In this document: positions 15,188 through 22,157 of the stretch, piece after piece
How the letters are laid out: each line of letters opens with the position of its first letter
How positions within the stretch are numbered: position 1 is the first letter of the stretch
NCBI GenBank assembly: GCA_964436315.1
Contig: CAYTCZ010000066.1
Coordinates: 1-22,372, forward strand
Length of the DNA stretch: 22,372 nt
Direction: 5' to 3'
Origin: CAYTCZ01 sp964436315
Lineage (GTDB): Bacteria; Actinomycetota; Thermoleophilia; Gaiellales; Gaiellaceae
Position numbers and translations under genes: made by a program
Notes under the pieces: model-generated
The model's input: only the letters and a program-made list of their open reading frames with translations
What the model was told of the DNA's origin: nothing
Database searches by the model: none

Positions 15188-16210
15188 ATGTCTGGAGAAG
15201 TCCACTACCGCTACGAGCGTCGCCAAGATCCGGAACTGGTTGGGCCGTACACGAAGGATTCGGCCACCGAGAACTTTCTCGAGACGCTCAACGCGATCCT
15301 GGCGCCTCACGCCGATGCCGAGTACCTCGACCTCGACGAGACGTATCCGACCCTCCACGTCATCGGCGTGCCACGTTCCGGGACAACGCTCCTTCATCAA
15401 GCTCTGGCGAGCAGGCTCGAACTCGGCTACGTGAACAATTTGATCGCTGCGTTCTGGCGGGCGCCGACGTACGGGATTCAGCTGTCGAAGAAGCTCGGCC
15501 TCGACCTGCTGGAGTCAACATTCGAGTCGAACTTCGGTCGAACCGCTGGGATCACCGAGCCGCATGAGTTCGGCTACTTCTGGAACGACCACCTCCGCTA
15601 CCCGGATCTCAGCGAACGGCCAGCAGGACACGAAGACACAATTGCGTGGAGCTACCTGCGCCGGGTGCTCGTCAACATGTCGCACCAATACGGCGGACCG
15701 TTCATGTTCAAGCCGATGCTCCTCATCTGGCATCTCGAGAAGATGGTGGAGACAATGCCCCGCACCTGTTACGTCTGGATCCGGCGCGACCCCGTTCAGA
15801 ACGCGCTCTCACTCCTCCAGATGAGGAAGTCGCTCTTCGGCACGCTCGACGAATGGGCGTCGCTCCGACCGCGCGAGCCGACCGCGCTCTCGCATGAGCC
15901 GCCATGGCGTCAAGTTGTCGCTCAGGTGATTCTCCTCGAGCGAACGATCGACCGCGCCTCGAATTCGCTCGGCCCAGAACACGTGCATGGTGTCCGTTAC
16001 GAGGACTTTTGCTCATCGCCCGAGCGGACAGTCGACGCGGTGAAAGGATTGCTCAGCTCCAAGGGCTTCGAACCCAAGGAGCTGGCGCCCGAGCTCACAC
16101 CCTTCGACGAGCGTCGGAGCGAGCTCGAGCCCGAGTATGGTGCCCGAGTCGAACAGGCATTCGAGGAGCTGTCAGGCGAACTGGCCGCCCTCGAGGCGAC
16201 AGGAAACTAG
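15188..16210 (+). CDS. Sulfotransferase family protein (second of two)
   Basis: A 340-residue enzyme of a different subgroup from the one at 8752. The 5'-phosphosulfate loop is LHVIGVPRSGTTLLHQAL (56-73); the 3'-phosphate motif is YVWIRRDPVQNALSLLQMR (195-213) with Arg200 and Ser208 as expected ligands. The VPRSGTT form is typical of the Sulfotransfer_3/Stf0-like bacterial families. ITEPHEFGYFW (122-132) may contribute acceptor contacts. No export signal, so it acts on a cytosolic or membrane-facing acceptor. It follows the GT-C-like gene by 3 bp and precedes the lipoyl-NeuD fusion by 11 bp, placing sulfation in the same operon as the late glycan steps. Two dissimilar sulfotransferases suggest two different sulfation sites. 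Confidence 0.88.
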   Translation: MSGEVHYRYERRQDPELVGPYTKDSATENFLETLNAILAPHADAEYLDLDETYPTLHVIGVPRSGTTLLHQALASRLELGYVNNLIAAFWRAPTYGIQLSKKLGLDLLESTFESNFGRTAGITEPHEFGYFWNDHLRYPDLSERPAGHEDTIAWSYLRRVLVNMSHQYGGPFMFKPMLLIWHLEKMVETMPRTCYVWIRRDPVQNALSLLQMRKSLFGTLDEWASLRPREPTALSHEPPWRQVVAQVILLERTIDRASNSLGPEHVHGVRYEDFCSSPERTVDAVKGLLSSKGFEPKELAPELTPFDERRSELEPEYGARVEQAFEELSGELAALEATGN

Positions 16211-16221
16211 AGACCACAGGA

Positions 16222-17328
16222 GTGAGCTCCAACGTAACGCGTATCGGGCGCATCGTCGCGCCGCTGATTAGCCCGAACGAACCCGAGTCGCAGGTGGTCG
16301 ACCTCCGGGTTTCCGACTACGCGGCAATTGCACGCGGCGACGTCGTTTGTACTCTCGAGACCTCCAAGTCGTCGGTCGACGTCGAATCAGAGCATGACGG
16401 ATTCACCGGTGCGGTGAGAGTACAGGTCAACGATCGCGTGATCGCCGGAGAGCTCATCTGCGAAGTCTTCGACGCCGTTCCCGACCACGAAGCCGAGGAA
16501 GCGGACGCCGACGGTGCTGAGCGACCTGCCGGACTCAAGTTGACCCGAAAGGCCGAAGCGCTTGCGACCGAGGCGGGACTCGACCTCTCGGCGCTCCCGA
16601 CGAACCGGTTCCTCACCGAGCGCGACATCGAGGCCCTGGTCGCCGAGACGGGCGAAGCACCAGCTCTGGACGACGCAGTCGTCTCTCGGATCTCCGAGCG
16701 CTCGGTCGTGATATTCGGCGCCGGCGGGTTTGCGAAAAGCCTGATCGACCTGATGCGGTCAGCCGGCGAGTACGAGCCGATCTTCGTGGTCGACGACGAC
16801 CGCGATGCGGCACGGAACGTGCTCGGCGTGCCAGTCCTCGGTGGGCGGACCTATCTCAGCCCCCTTCGGCAGCACGGGCTCGAACTGGCCGTCAACGCCG
16901 TCGGATCGATCGGCAGGATCCAGACGCGCATCGACATCTTCACGTTCCTCGAGCAGCAGGGCTTCTCGCTGCCGACTCTTGTCGATCGTCAGGCCTCGGT
17001 TGCCGGCTCTGCCGAGCTGGGCGAGGGTTCTCAGGTGTTCGCCACGGCGGTCGTCGCTTCGGCCGCGCGGATTGGACGTGGCGTGATCGTCAACACCGGC
17101 GTGATCGTCTCGCACGACTGCACGATCGGCGACTACACCCACCTGGCTCCGGGCGCGACTCTCGCCGGCGAAGTCGAGGTCGGGGAGGGGACACTCGTCG
17201 GAATGGGCGTGACCGCGCACCTCGGAATCCGAATTGGATCCAGGGCCGTGATTGGCAACGGATCGGTGCTTCGCCAGGACGTCCCGGAAGGGACGATCGT
17301 GTCTGCCGGTTCGCTCTGGCCGACATAG
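16222..17328 (+). CDS. Lipoyl domain + E3-binding domain + NeuD/PglD-type acyltransferase fusion
   Basis: A 368-residue protein with three parts. Residues 8-82 form a lipoyl-type domain with LETSKSSVDVES, where Lys49 sits at the lipoylation position (compare ETDKA in E2 proteins). Residues 104-141 match the peripheral subunit (E1/E3)-binding domain: LTRKAEALATEAGLDLSAL then FLTERDIEALV. Residues 160-240 are the PglD-N Rossmann-like part (VVIFGAGGFAKSLIDLM; FVVDDD), and 255-362 a left-handed beta-helix with NTGVIVSHDCTIG (His298, aligned with the catalytic His of PglD) and THLAPGATLAGEV. The tail ends VSAGSLWPT where relatives have a GxPA CoA-contact segment. PglD/NeuD enzymes acetylate amino sugars from acetyl-CoA; here I infer the acyl group may come from the attached lipoyl arm. 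GTG 16222 fits the domain edge and the 11-bp spacing. Confidence 0.87.
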   Translation: MSSNVTRIGRIVAPLISPNEPESQVVDLRVSDYAAIARGDVVCTLETSKSSVDVESEHDGFTGAVRVQVNDRVIAGELICEVFDAVPDHEAEEADADGAERPAGLKLTRKAEALATEAGLDLSALPTNRFLTERDIEALVAETGEAPALDDAVVSRISERSVVIFGAGGFAKSLIDLMRSAGEYEPIFVVDDDRDAARNVLGVPVLGGRTYLSPLRQHGLELAVNAVGSIGRIQTRIDIFTFLEQQGFSLPTLVDRQASVAGSAELGEGSQVFATAVVASAARIGRGVIVNTGVIVSHDCTIGDYTHLAPGATLAGEVEVGEGTLVGMGVTAHLGIRIGSRAVIGNGSVLRQDVPEGTIVSAGSLWPT

Positions 17329-17345
17329 CTGGGCCGGGCGGCCAG
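17316..17345. terminator. Inverted repeat at a convergent gene junction
   Basis: CTGGCCG (17316-17322) and CGGCCAG (17339-17345) form a seven-base-pair GC stem spanning the stop codon of the plus-strand gene in the 21-bp gap between convergent genes. The symmetrical position would suit a two-way terminator, but there is no T-run on either side. Confidence 0.3.
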
Positions 17346-17349
17346 GCGG

Positions 17350-18933
17350 TCAGATCAGGCCGCCGCCGTACCGCCAGGGCCCCGGACTCAGTCGGATCCC
17401 CTTCTTGCGACAGAACTCGCGGACGGAGTCGACAAGTTCGCTGCTCTCGCCTTGTACCTCCCGAGCGAGGAGATCGAACACGGCGGAGCCGTCGCCGATC
17501 CCCTCGCCCTTGAATCCGAGAGTCAGTGCAACGGATCCGCCGGGGGAACTCGGGACCTCGGTCTCGTCGCGGATCTCCTCCTTGAAAGCGACGATCGCTG
17601 TCTTGCCTGACGCGTCGAGCTCGAACCCGTGCCAGTCGTCCTGTTCGAATGGATCGACGTCGTAGCCACGAAGGGTGAGCAGTTCCCCCAGGTCCCGGAG
17701 CATCTCGTGGACGAACTCGACCTGCTGCGGTCGAGAGACCTTCCGCTGGGCTTCGCCGGCCACGCGCGCTGGGACTCCAATTGCGAACTTCCCGGCCGGG
17801 ATGTCCGAGACGACGTACGAGTTCGAACCGACGATGGCGCGTTCACCGATCCGGCAGCCGGCATACACAACTGCCCCAAGGCCGACCTGCGCCATGTCTT
17901 CCAACACCACGGGGGCAAATCGGTTCTCGAAGCCCTCGAGCAGCGAGTGGCCGATGTTGTGCGTCACGATCATCGATCGCTGCGTGACGTAGACCTCCCG
18001 TCCGATGAGCACCGGGCGCGCGGGATTGATGAAAACCTCGTCGCCGATGAAGGTGAGATCGCCGGCTGCAAACGTCGACCACGGATCGCGGTGTCCGCCT
18101 CCGCCGATCCGGATGGAGCGTCCTGCGTGAATGTTGGCACCGAAGTGAGCGCGACGGCACCTGACCTCTAGATTCGGTCCGAAATGGGAGAGTTCGCCGA
18201 TTGTGACGACCTCGTCGCAGGCGACCGTGGCGTCCCGCCCCATCTTGACGTCGTCGCCAACGACGATTCGCCGAGCCACGAGAAGCGTGCCTTCCTCGAG
18301 CTCGACGTTTCGGCCGATCTGGGCGCCGTTCTTTCGATACCGCTGACATTTCTCTTCCGACGCCAACGCGCGAAACGCGTCGGGATTGGCGTGGAGAGTC
18401 TCGAGGAAGGCTTCGTCAAGCTGGCCCACCGAATCAGTGGCGCCGACTGACTCCGGGAGCGTGACGTTCTCGCGGGAGACGCCGTCAAAGACCGGGTCGA
18501 GAACAGGACTTGGCTGCTCTTCCTCCGTCACCAGCGCCTGCACGTCAGCGGCGGTGATGAAGCCCCGCTTCTCGATCCCTTCAAGATCAATCCGGTGCTG
18601 CGTTGCGAGCTCGATTGCCTTCTTCGTCGCCTTCACCCCTTCAGCAGCCTGGCGCGGGCCTGGCCGCGCTCGTCGGTCGACCGCGCTTTCGACTTCCTCT
18701 TTGGTCTCGGCGATGATCGCGATCTCGCGACCGAGTTCGACCTCGACTCCGGCCGCATACAGCTGCACGAGGGTTCCGTTTCCGGGAGCCTCCACCTCGA
18801 CGGACGCTTTGGTCGTCTCGACGACGCAGATCGGCTGTCCCTTTTGCACCTCTTGCCCGTCGTCGACGAGCCACTCCTCGAGCAGTGCGAACTCGGTGTT
18901 CGCATCCTCACGGGTGAGGACGACTTCGTGCAC
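17350..18933 (-). CDS. E2-like lipoyl + E3-binding domain + beta-helix acyltransferase fusion
   Basis: A 527-residue protein. Residues 1-77 are a lipoyl domain with VVETTKASVEVEAP (38-51), Lys42 at the lipoylation position. Residues 98-138 are a subunit-binding domain (KATKKAIELATQHRIDL, GFITAADVQALV). About 200-395 is a left-handed beta-helix acyltransferase with hexapeptide repeats (NVELEEGTLL, VVGDDVKMGRDATV), VTHNIGHS (323-330; His325 or His329 as possible base) and the ending NSYVVSDIPAGKFAIGVPAR (371-390). A C-terminal domain of about 130 residues (400-527, ending GIRLSPGPWRYGG) is unfamiliar. A normal E2 would have a trimeric CAT-like catalytic domain with HxxxDG; none is seen. It is the third gene after E1-alpha and E1-beta, overlapping E1-beta by 1 bp (TAGTG). 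I infer an E2 analogue that transfers the acyl group to a sugar instead of CoA. Confidence 0.87.
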   Translation of the reverse strand: MHEVVLTREDANTEFALLEEWLVDDGQEVQKGQPICVVETTKASVEVEAPGNGTLVQLYAAGVEVELGREIAIIAETKEEVESAVDRRARPGPRQAAEGVKATKKAIELATQHRIDLEGIEKRGFITAADVQALVTEEEQPSPVLDPVFDGVSRENVTLPESVGATDSVGQLDEAFLETLHANPDAFRALASEEKCQRYRKNGAQIGRNVELEEGTLLVARRIVVGDDVKMGRDATVACDEVVTIGELSHFGPNLEVRCRRAHFGANIHAGRSIRIGGGGHRDPWSTFAAGDLTFIGDEVFINPARPVLIGREVYVTQRSMIVTHNIGHSLLEGFENRFAPVVLEDMAQVGLGAVVYAGCRIGERAIVGSNSYVVSDIPAGKFAIGVPARVAGEAQRKVSRPQQVEFVHEMLRDLGELLTLRGYDVDPFEQDDWHGFELDASGKTAIVAFKEEIRDETEVPSSPGGSVALTLGFKGEGIGDGSAVFDLLAREVQGESSELVDSVREFCRKKGIRLSPGPWRYGGGLI

Positions 18934-19949
18934 TAGTGAACTGCTTGCAGGGAGGTCACGGCGTCCATGACATCCTCGACGCCGGGCAGAACTGCCTCCT
19001 CGAGCCCCGGTGCCGCCGGGATGATGCCGTCGCGGGCCGCGACGCGTCGAACCGGTGCCCGCAGGTCGTCCCAGGCTGCCTCTTGGATGCGAGCCGCGAT
19101 TTCCGCTCCGATGCCACCCGTCATTCCACCCTCTTCGGCCGTCACCAGGGCGCCCGTCCGCGACACGGAATCGAGGACCGGATCCAGCTCCAACGGGTGG
19201 AGCTCGCTAATCGCAACGACTTCGCAGAACACCTCGTGCTCGAGGATTAACTCCGTTGCGGCTTCGAGAACGACGGGCAGCATGCCCCCGTACGTGGCGA
19301 TGGTCGCCTCCGCTTCATCGAAGTCGTTTCCCGAGAAAGCGAGTGTCGGGTACGGCCCGTCGGACTCGACACATCGGAGCTCGCCAACGAAGCCGTCGGC
19401 CGGTCGCTGGTTGGGCCGGCCGTACATCAACTTGTTCTCGATGAAGAACACGGGTGTGTCATCCGTGACGGAGGCGCGCAGCAGTGAACGGAGATCGTGA
19501 TACTCGCTCGGCGCGACGACTCGGATGTTCGGGATCCCCAGGAGGAGTTTCTCGAGCGACTGGCTGTGAGTTGGGCCGTAGCCTCTGCGCCCTCCCATCG
19601 GAGTTCGCACCACGAGTGGAACGGCCACCTGATCGTCGTACATCTCGCGGAACTTCGCGATCCCGTTGACGATCTGATCGAACCCAAGCGCGACGAAATC
19701 GCCGAACATGATCTCGAGGATCGGGCGGTAGCCGCGGAGCGCCATGCCGGCTGCGACTCCGAACATCGAGGGCTCGCTCACGGGTGTCGTGATGACGCGA
19801 TCTGGCCAGCGCTCGCTCAGACCCTTGGTGACCTTGAAGGCTCCGCCGTACGGATCGAGGATGTCTTCGCCCAGCAGGACGACGTCGTCGTGCTCCTCGA
19901 AGAGCTCGATCAGCGCCCCGTTGAGGACCTGGGCACAGCGCTGTGACAC
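18933..19949 (-). CDS. 2-oxoacid dehydrogenase E1 component, beta subunit
   Basis: A 338-residue transketolase-like subunit that pairs with E1-alpha to bind thiamine diphosphate and decarboxylate a 2-oxoacid, then acylate a lipoyl arm. Seen: LLGEDILDPYGGAFKVTKGL (25-44), TTPVSEPSMFGVAAGMAL (54-71, with the Glu that activates the thiazolium), LEIMFGDFVALGFDQIVN (78-95), and GPTHSQSLE (125-133). Length is normal for PdhB/AcoB/BkdB. It starts at GTG 19949, one base inside the E1-alpha stop (TAGTG), with GGAGG 7 bases upstream, and ends one base into the next GTG. The substrate (pyruvate, branched-chain or another 2-oxoacid) is not evident. Its genetic partner is not a standard E2, which makes an ordinary catabolic complex less likely. 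Confidence 0.93.
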   Translation of the reverse strand: MSQRCAQVLNGALIELFEEHDDVVLLGEDILDPYGGAFKVTKGLSERWPDRVITTPVSEPSMFGVAAGMALRGYRPILEIMFGDFVALGFDQIVNGIAKFREMYDDQVAVPLVVRTPMGGRRGYGPTHSQSLEKLLLGIPNIRVVAPSEYHDLRSLLRASVTDDTPVFFIENKLMYGRPNQRPADGFVGELRCVESDGPYPTLAFSGNDFDEAEATIATYGGMLPVVLEAATELILEHEVFCEVVAISELHPLELDPVLDSVSRTGALVTAEEGGMTGGIGAEIAARIQEAAWDDLRAPVRRVAARDGIIPAAPGLEEAVLPGVEDVMDAVTSLQAVH

Positions 19950-20845
19950 TAATCGTCCTCCGGACGAGCGGGGGGCGCGTTTTCTGCGGCCAAAAGCGTC
20001 TCGGCGATCTGGCGGCTCGCCCCGGCTTCGATTTCGGCCCGCGCTGCGTGGTCGAGCCGTCGGCCGGCAACGGCTAGCGGATCGCGCTCTCTCCGCTCCT
20101 CGATCTCAGCCGGATCCCGATCGTCGTCGCCCTTGCTGTGGGGGCTGAACCGATACGTGTTGAGGACAAGGAAGAACGGCTTCCTCTGTTCTCTGATCGA
20201 TGCGATGATCGCGGCGGCTGTCTGGTCGATCTCGTTCACGTCGGTCGTGTCGAGTTCGGCGGTATCGATTCCGAACGCCTGTGCCCGGGCTGCGATTTCT
20301 CCCGCGAGTGTGAGGCGGCTTGGCGTGGACTGAGCGTAGTAATTGTTCTCGACGACGAAGAGCATCGGGAGCCGCCAGATCGAGGCCATGTTCAGGGACT
20401 CGTAGACGACGCCTTGACCGAGTGTTCCGTCCCCGATAAATACGGTCGTGACACCGCCCGAGCCTCGCTTCTTCTCCGCAAGAGCCGCGCCGGTTGCGAC
20501 CGGGACGGTGCTGCCGAGGACACCGTTCGAGTAGAAGTTCTCTTTGCAGAGGTGCTGGCTTCCGCCTTTTCCTCCGCAGACGCCGTCGGACTTCCCCATC
20601 ACTTCGCAGAACAGGCCGTAGACGTCTCCGGTGAACGACAGATAGTGACCGTGACAGCGATGGTTGCTGAAGATGACGTCGCGATCGCGCTCGAGGTTCG
20701 CGATGATCCCGACTGCGTCAGCCTCCTGGCCGATGCACGTATGCGTCGTCCCGACGAGCTTGCCGGCCGAGAACAAGTCCAGGAGCGTCTCCTCGAACCG
20801 GCGGATCAGAAACATCTCTCGGTAGAACTGCTGCATCTTCGTCAT
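19949..20845 (-). CDS. 2-oxoacid dehydrogenase E1 component, alpha subunit
   Basis: A 298-residue thiamine-diphosphate enzyme subunit, first in a three-gene operon. The ThDP motif GDG (138-140) to NN (167-168) is complete: FIGDGTLGQGVVYESLN then LFVVENNYYAQSTP. FSNHRCHGHYLSF (59-71) and GGKGGSQHL (91-99) form the active-site entrance, and YRFSPHSKGDD (231-241) matches the ordered loop YRFxGHSxxD of PdhA/AcoA. At 298 residues it is shorter than most E1-alpha proteins (about 320-370), like AcoA-type forms in non-catabolic loci. It should form an alpha2-beta2 tetramer with the next gene's product. The ATG at 20845 has no strong ribosome site (GTGAG only). The 121-bp gap to the sulfatase-like gene may hold the operon promoter, though I found no clear boxes. 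Confidence 0.93.
   Translation of the reverse strand: MTKMQQFYREMFLIRRFEETLLDLFSAGKLVGTTHTCIGQEADAVGIIANLERDRDVIFSNHRCHGHYLSFTGDVYGLFCEVMGKSDGVCGGKGGSQHLCKENFYSNGVLGSTVPVATGAALAEKKRGSGGVTTVFIGDGTLGQGVVYESLNMASIWRLPMLFVVENNYYAQSTPSRLTLAGEIAARAQAFGIDTAELDTTDVNEIDQTAAAIIASIREQRKPFFLVLNTYRFSPHSKGDDDRDPAEIEERRERDPLAVAGRRLDHAARAEIEAGASRQIAETLLAAENAPPARPEDD
19957..19961 (-). promoter_or_regulatory. Ribosome binding site of E1-beta
   Basis: Minus-strand GGAGG 7 bases before GTG 19949, inside the last codons of E1-alpha. It confirms the GTG start and coupled translation. Confidence 0.75.
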
Positions 20846-20966
20846 TGACGCTCACTACCAGTGTTTCGCAGCTTTGACACGCCGCCAAGTAGTACCGGCT
20901 TCGGTGCGCTGGCGATCGTCCTACGGGAGGCGCTACGTCGCAGCGTCCGGGTGCCCTGCACGGCGG

Positions 20967-22157
20967 TCAGAGGTAGCCGAGATCTGCGAGGCGTCCGGTG
21001 ACAACAGCTTCCTCCTCCTCGCTCAGCTCATGTCGTTCGATCCGCGCCGCCTCGAGGCTGAGTTGGGCGCGGAGCTCCGCTGGCGCGTCGTCAATTCGGT
21101 TCGTCGTCTCGTCCGGGTCAACGTCAAGGCGGAATCCCTGTTCCTCAGCCGTGTCGAGATGATGAATGAGTTTCCATGGGGGCGAGCGAAGACCGAGCTG
21201 AGAGAGCACTCCGCGGTCCGTCGTCGCGGCGAAGGCAAGGCGATCTCCCTCTTCTGTCCCTTCGATCACGGGCAAGAGCGAGGTGCCGTCGATGTCCCCG
21301 GAATAGCCGCCCGCCAGCTCGAGGATCGTTGGCATGAGATCGACTGTCCGAACCTGCGAGTCGACAACCGTGGAGTTGATGCGGTCCGGTGCCGTGAGGA
21401 TCATCGGCACGAGGAGGATTTCGTCGTTGAGCGTGGCGCCATGCAAGTGATAGATGCCCCTGACGTCCCGCTTGTCGACGAATCGCTCTCCCCACGATTC
21501 GCCGTGGTCAGAGACGAAAGCGACGGAGGTTTGCTCACGAAGACCGAGTCGGTCCAGTTCCTCCAGGAACGAGGCAAAGAGGGTCTCGGACTGGAACTCC
21601 ACAGCGCGCCGATACGCGTCACGCCAGGCCTCGACCTCGTCAGCGTTGCCCTCGCTGATCGCGCCCAGGAGCTTCTTTTTCTCCGCACGCCAACGGTCGC
21701 GATCGGCATGAAGGACGTCATAAGGCATATGCGTGGCCCAGCTATGGACGAAGAGGAGAAACGGGCTCGATCGTTTCTCTCGGAGCCAGGTGAATGCATC
21801 GTCGAGATTCTCGCTCGTCCCCAGCACGTTCGCCTCGTGCTGATCCTTGAAGAGGTACGCCCGGTCGAACACGAAAGTCGCGCGCTCGTAGCCAAGGTCG
21901 GCGACGGCTTCGAACAGCGTCCGCGTTTCTGGCTCGAGCTCGGCATCCCAGTGGGTGTATCCGTGGCGGTGCGGGTAGAGGCCGGTGATGATCGATGTGA
22001 TCGACGGGGCGGTCCAGGGTGCGGCACTCACAGTCTGTGCGAAGCGGGCGCCCGTCGAGGCGAATTCGTCGATGGTCGGAGTACTTACCGATTGCGCGCC
22101 GTAACAGCCGAGGTGGTCGGCCCGGAGTGCATCGGAGACGTAGACAACGACGTTCAC
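20967..22157 (-). CDS. Sulfatase-like protein of the alkaline phosphatase superfamily
   Basis: A 396-residue protein. The opening NVVVYVSDALRADHLGCYG (2-20) holds the first metal-binding Asp (Asp9), and VAFVSDHGESWGERF carries the second Asp-His pair, as in sulfatases. The active-site segment is APWTAPSITSIITGLYPHRHG (46-66): the formylglycine Cys/Ser of CxPSR is Thr49 and the Arg is Ile53. Classic formylglycine sulfatases need Cys or Ser, so this protein more likely uses Thr directly, as phosphoethanolamine transferases and nucleotide pyrophosphatases do, or is a non-standard sulfatase. No signal peptide is present with GTG 22157, chosen because the metal strand begins at residue 2; a longer frame to 22322 is low-quality sequence. 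Its neighbours suggest action on the locus glycan. Substrate (sulfate or phosphate ester) is open. Confidence 0.85.
   Translation of the reverse strand: MNVVVYVSDALRADHLGCYGAQSVSTPTIDEFASTGARFAQTVSAAPWTAPSITSIITGLYPHRHGYTHWDAELEPETRTLFEAVADLGYERATFVFDRAYLFKDQHEANVLGTSENLDDAFTWLREKRSSPFLLFVHSWATHMPYDVLHADRDRWRAEKKKLLGAISEGNADEVEAWRDAYRRAVEFQSETLFASFLEELDRLGLREQTSVAFVSDHGESWGERFVDKRDVRGIYHLHGATLNDEILLVPMILTAPDRINSTVVDSQVRTVDLMPTILELAGGYSGDIDGTSLLPVIEGTEEGDRLAFAATTDRGVLSQLGLRSPPWKLIHHLDTAEEQGFRLDVDPDETTNRIDDAPAELRAQLSLEAARIERHELSEEEEAVVTGRLADLGYL

Noticed and set aside
15904..16221. Upstream extension of the lipoyl-NeuD frame
   Set aside because: It overlaps the second sulfotransferase in another frame and has no family resemblance; the lipoyl domain begins just after GTG 16222.
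16222..18933. Reading the lipoyl-type domains as biotin carriers
   Set aside because: Biotin domains carry an AMKM-like site; both proteins have ET(S/T)K, and E3-binding domains follow, as in E2 proteins.
17350..20845. Ordinary acetoin or pyruvate dehydrogenase operon
   Set aside because: The third gene has no CAT-like or alpha/beta-hydrolase E2 catalytic domain, no E3 follows, and the setting is a glycan locus.
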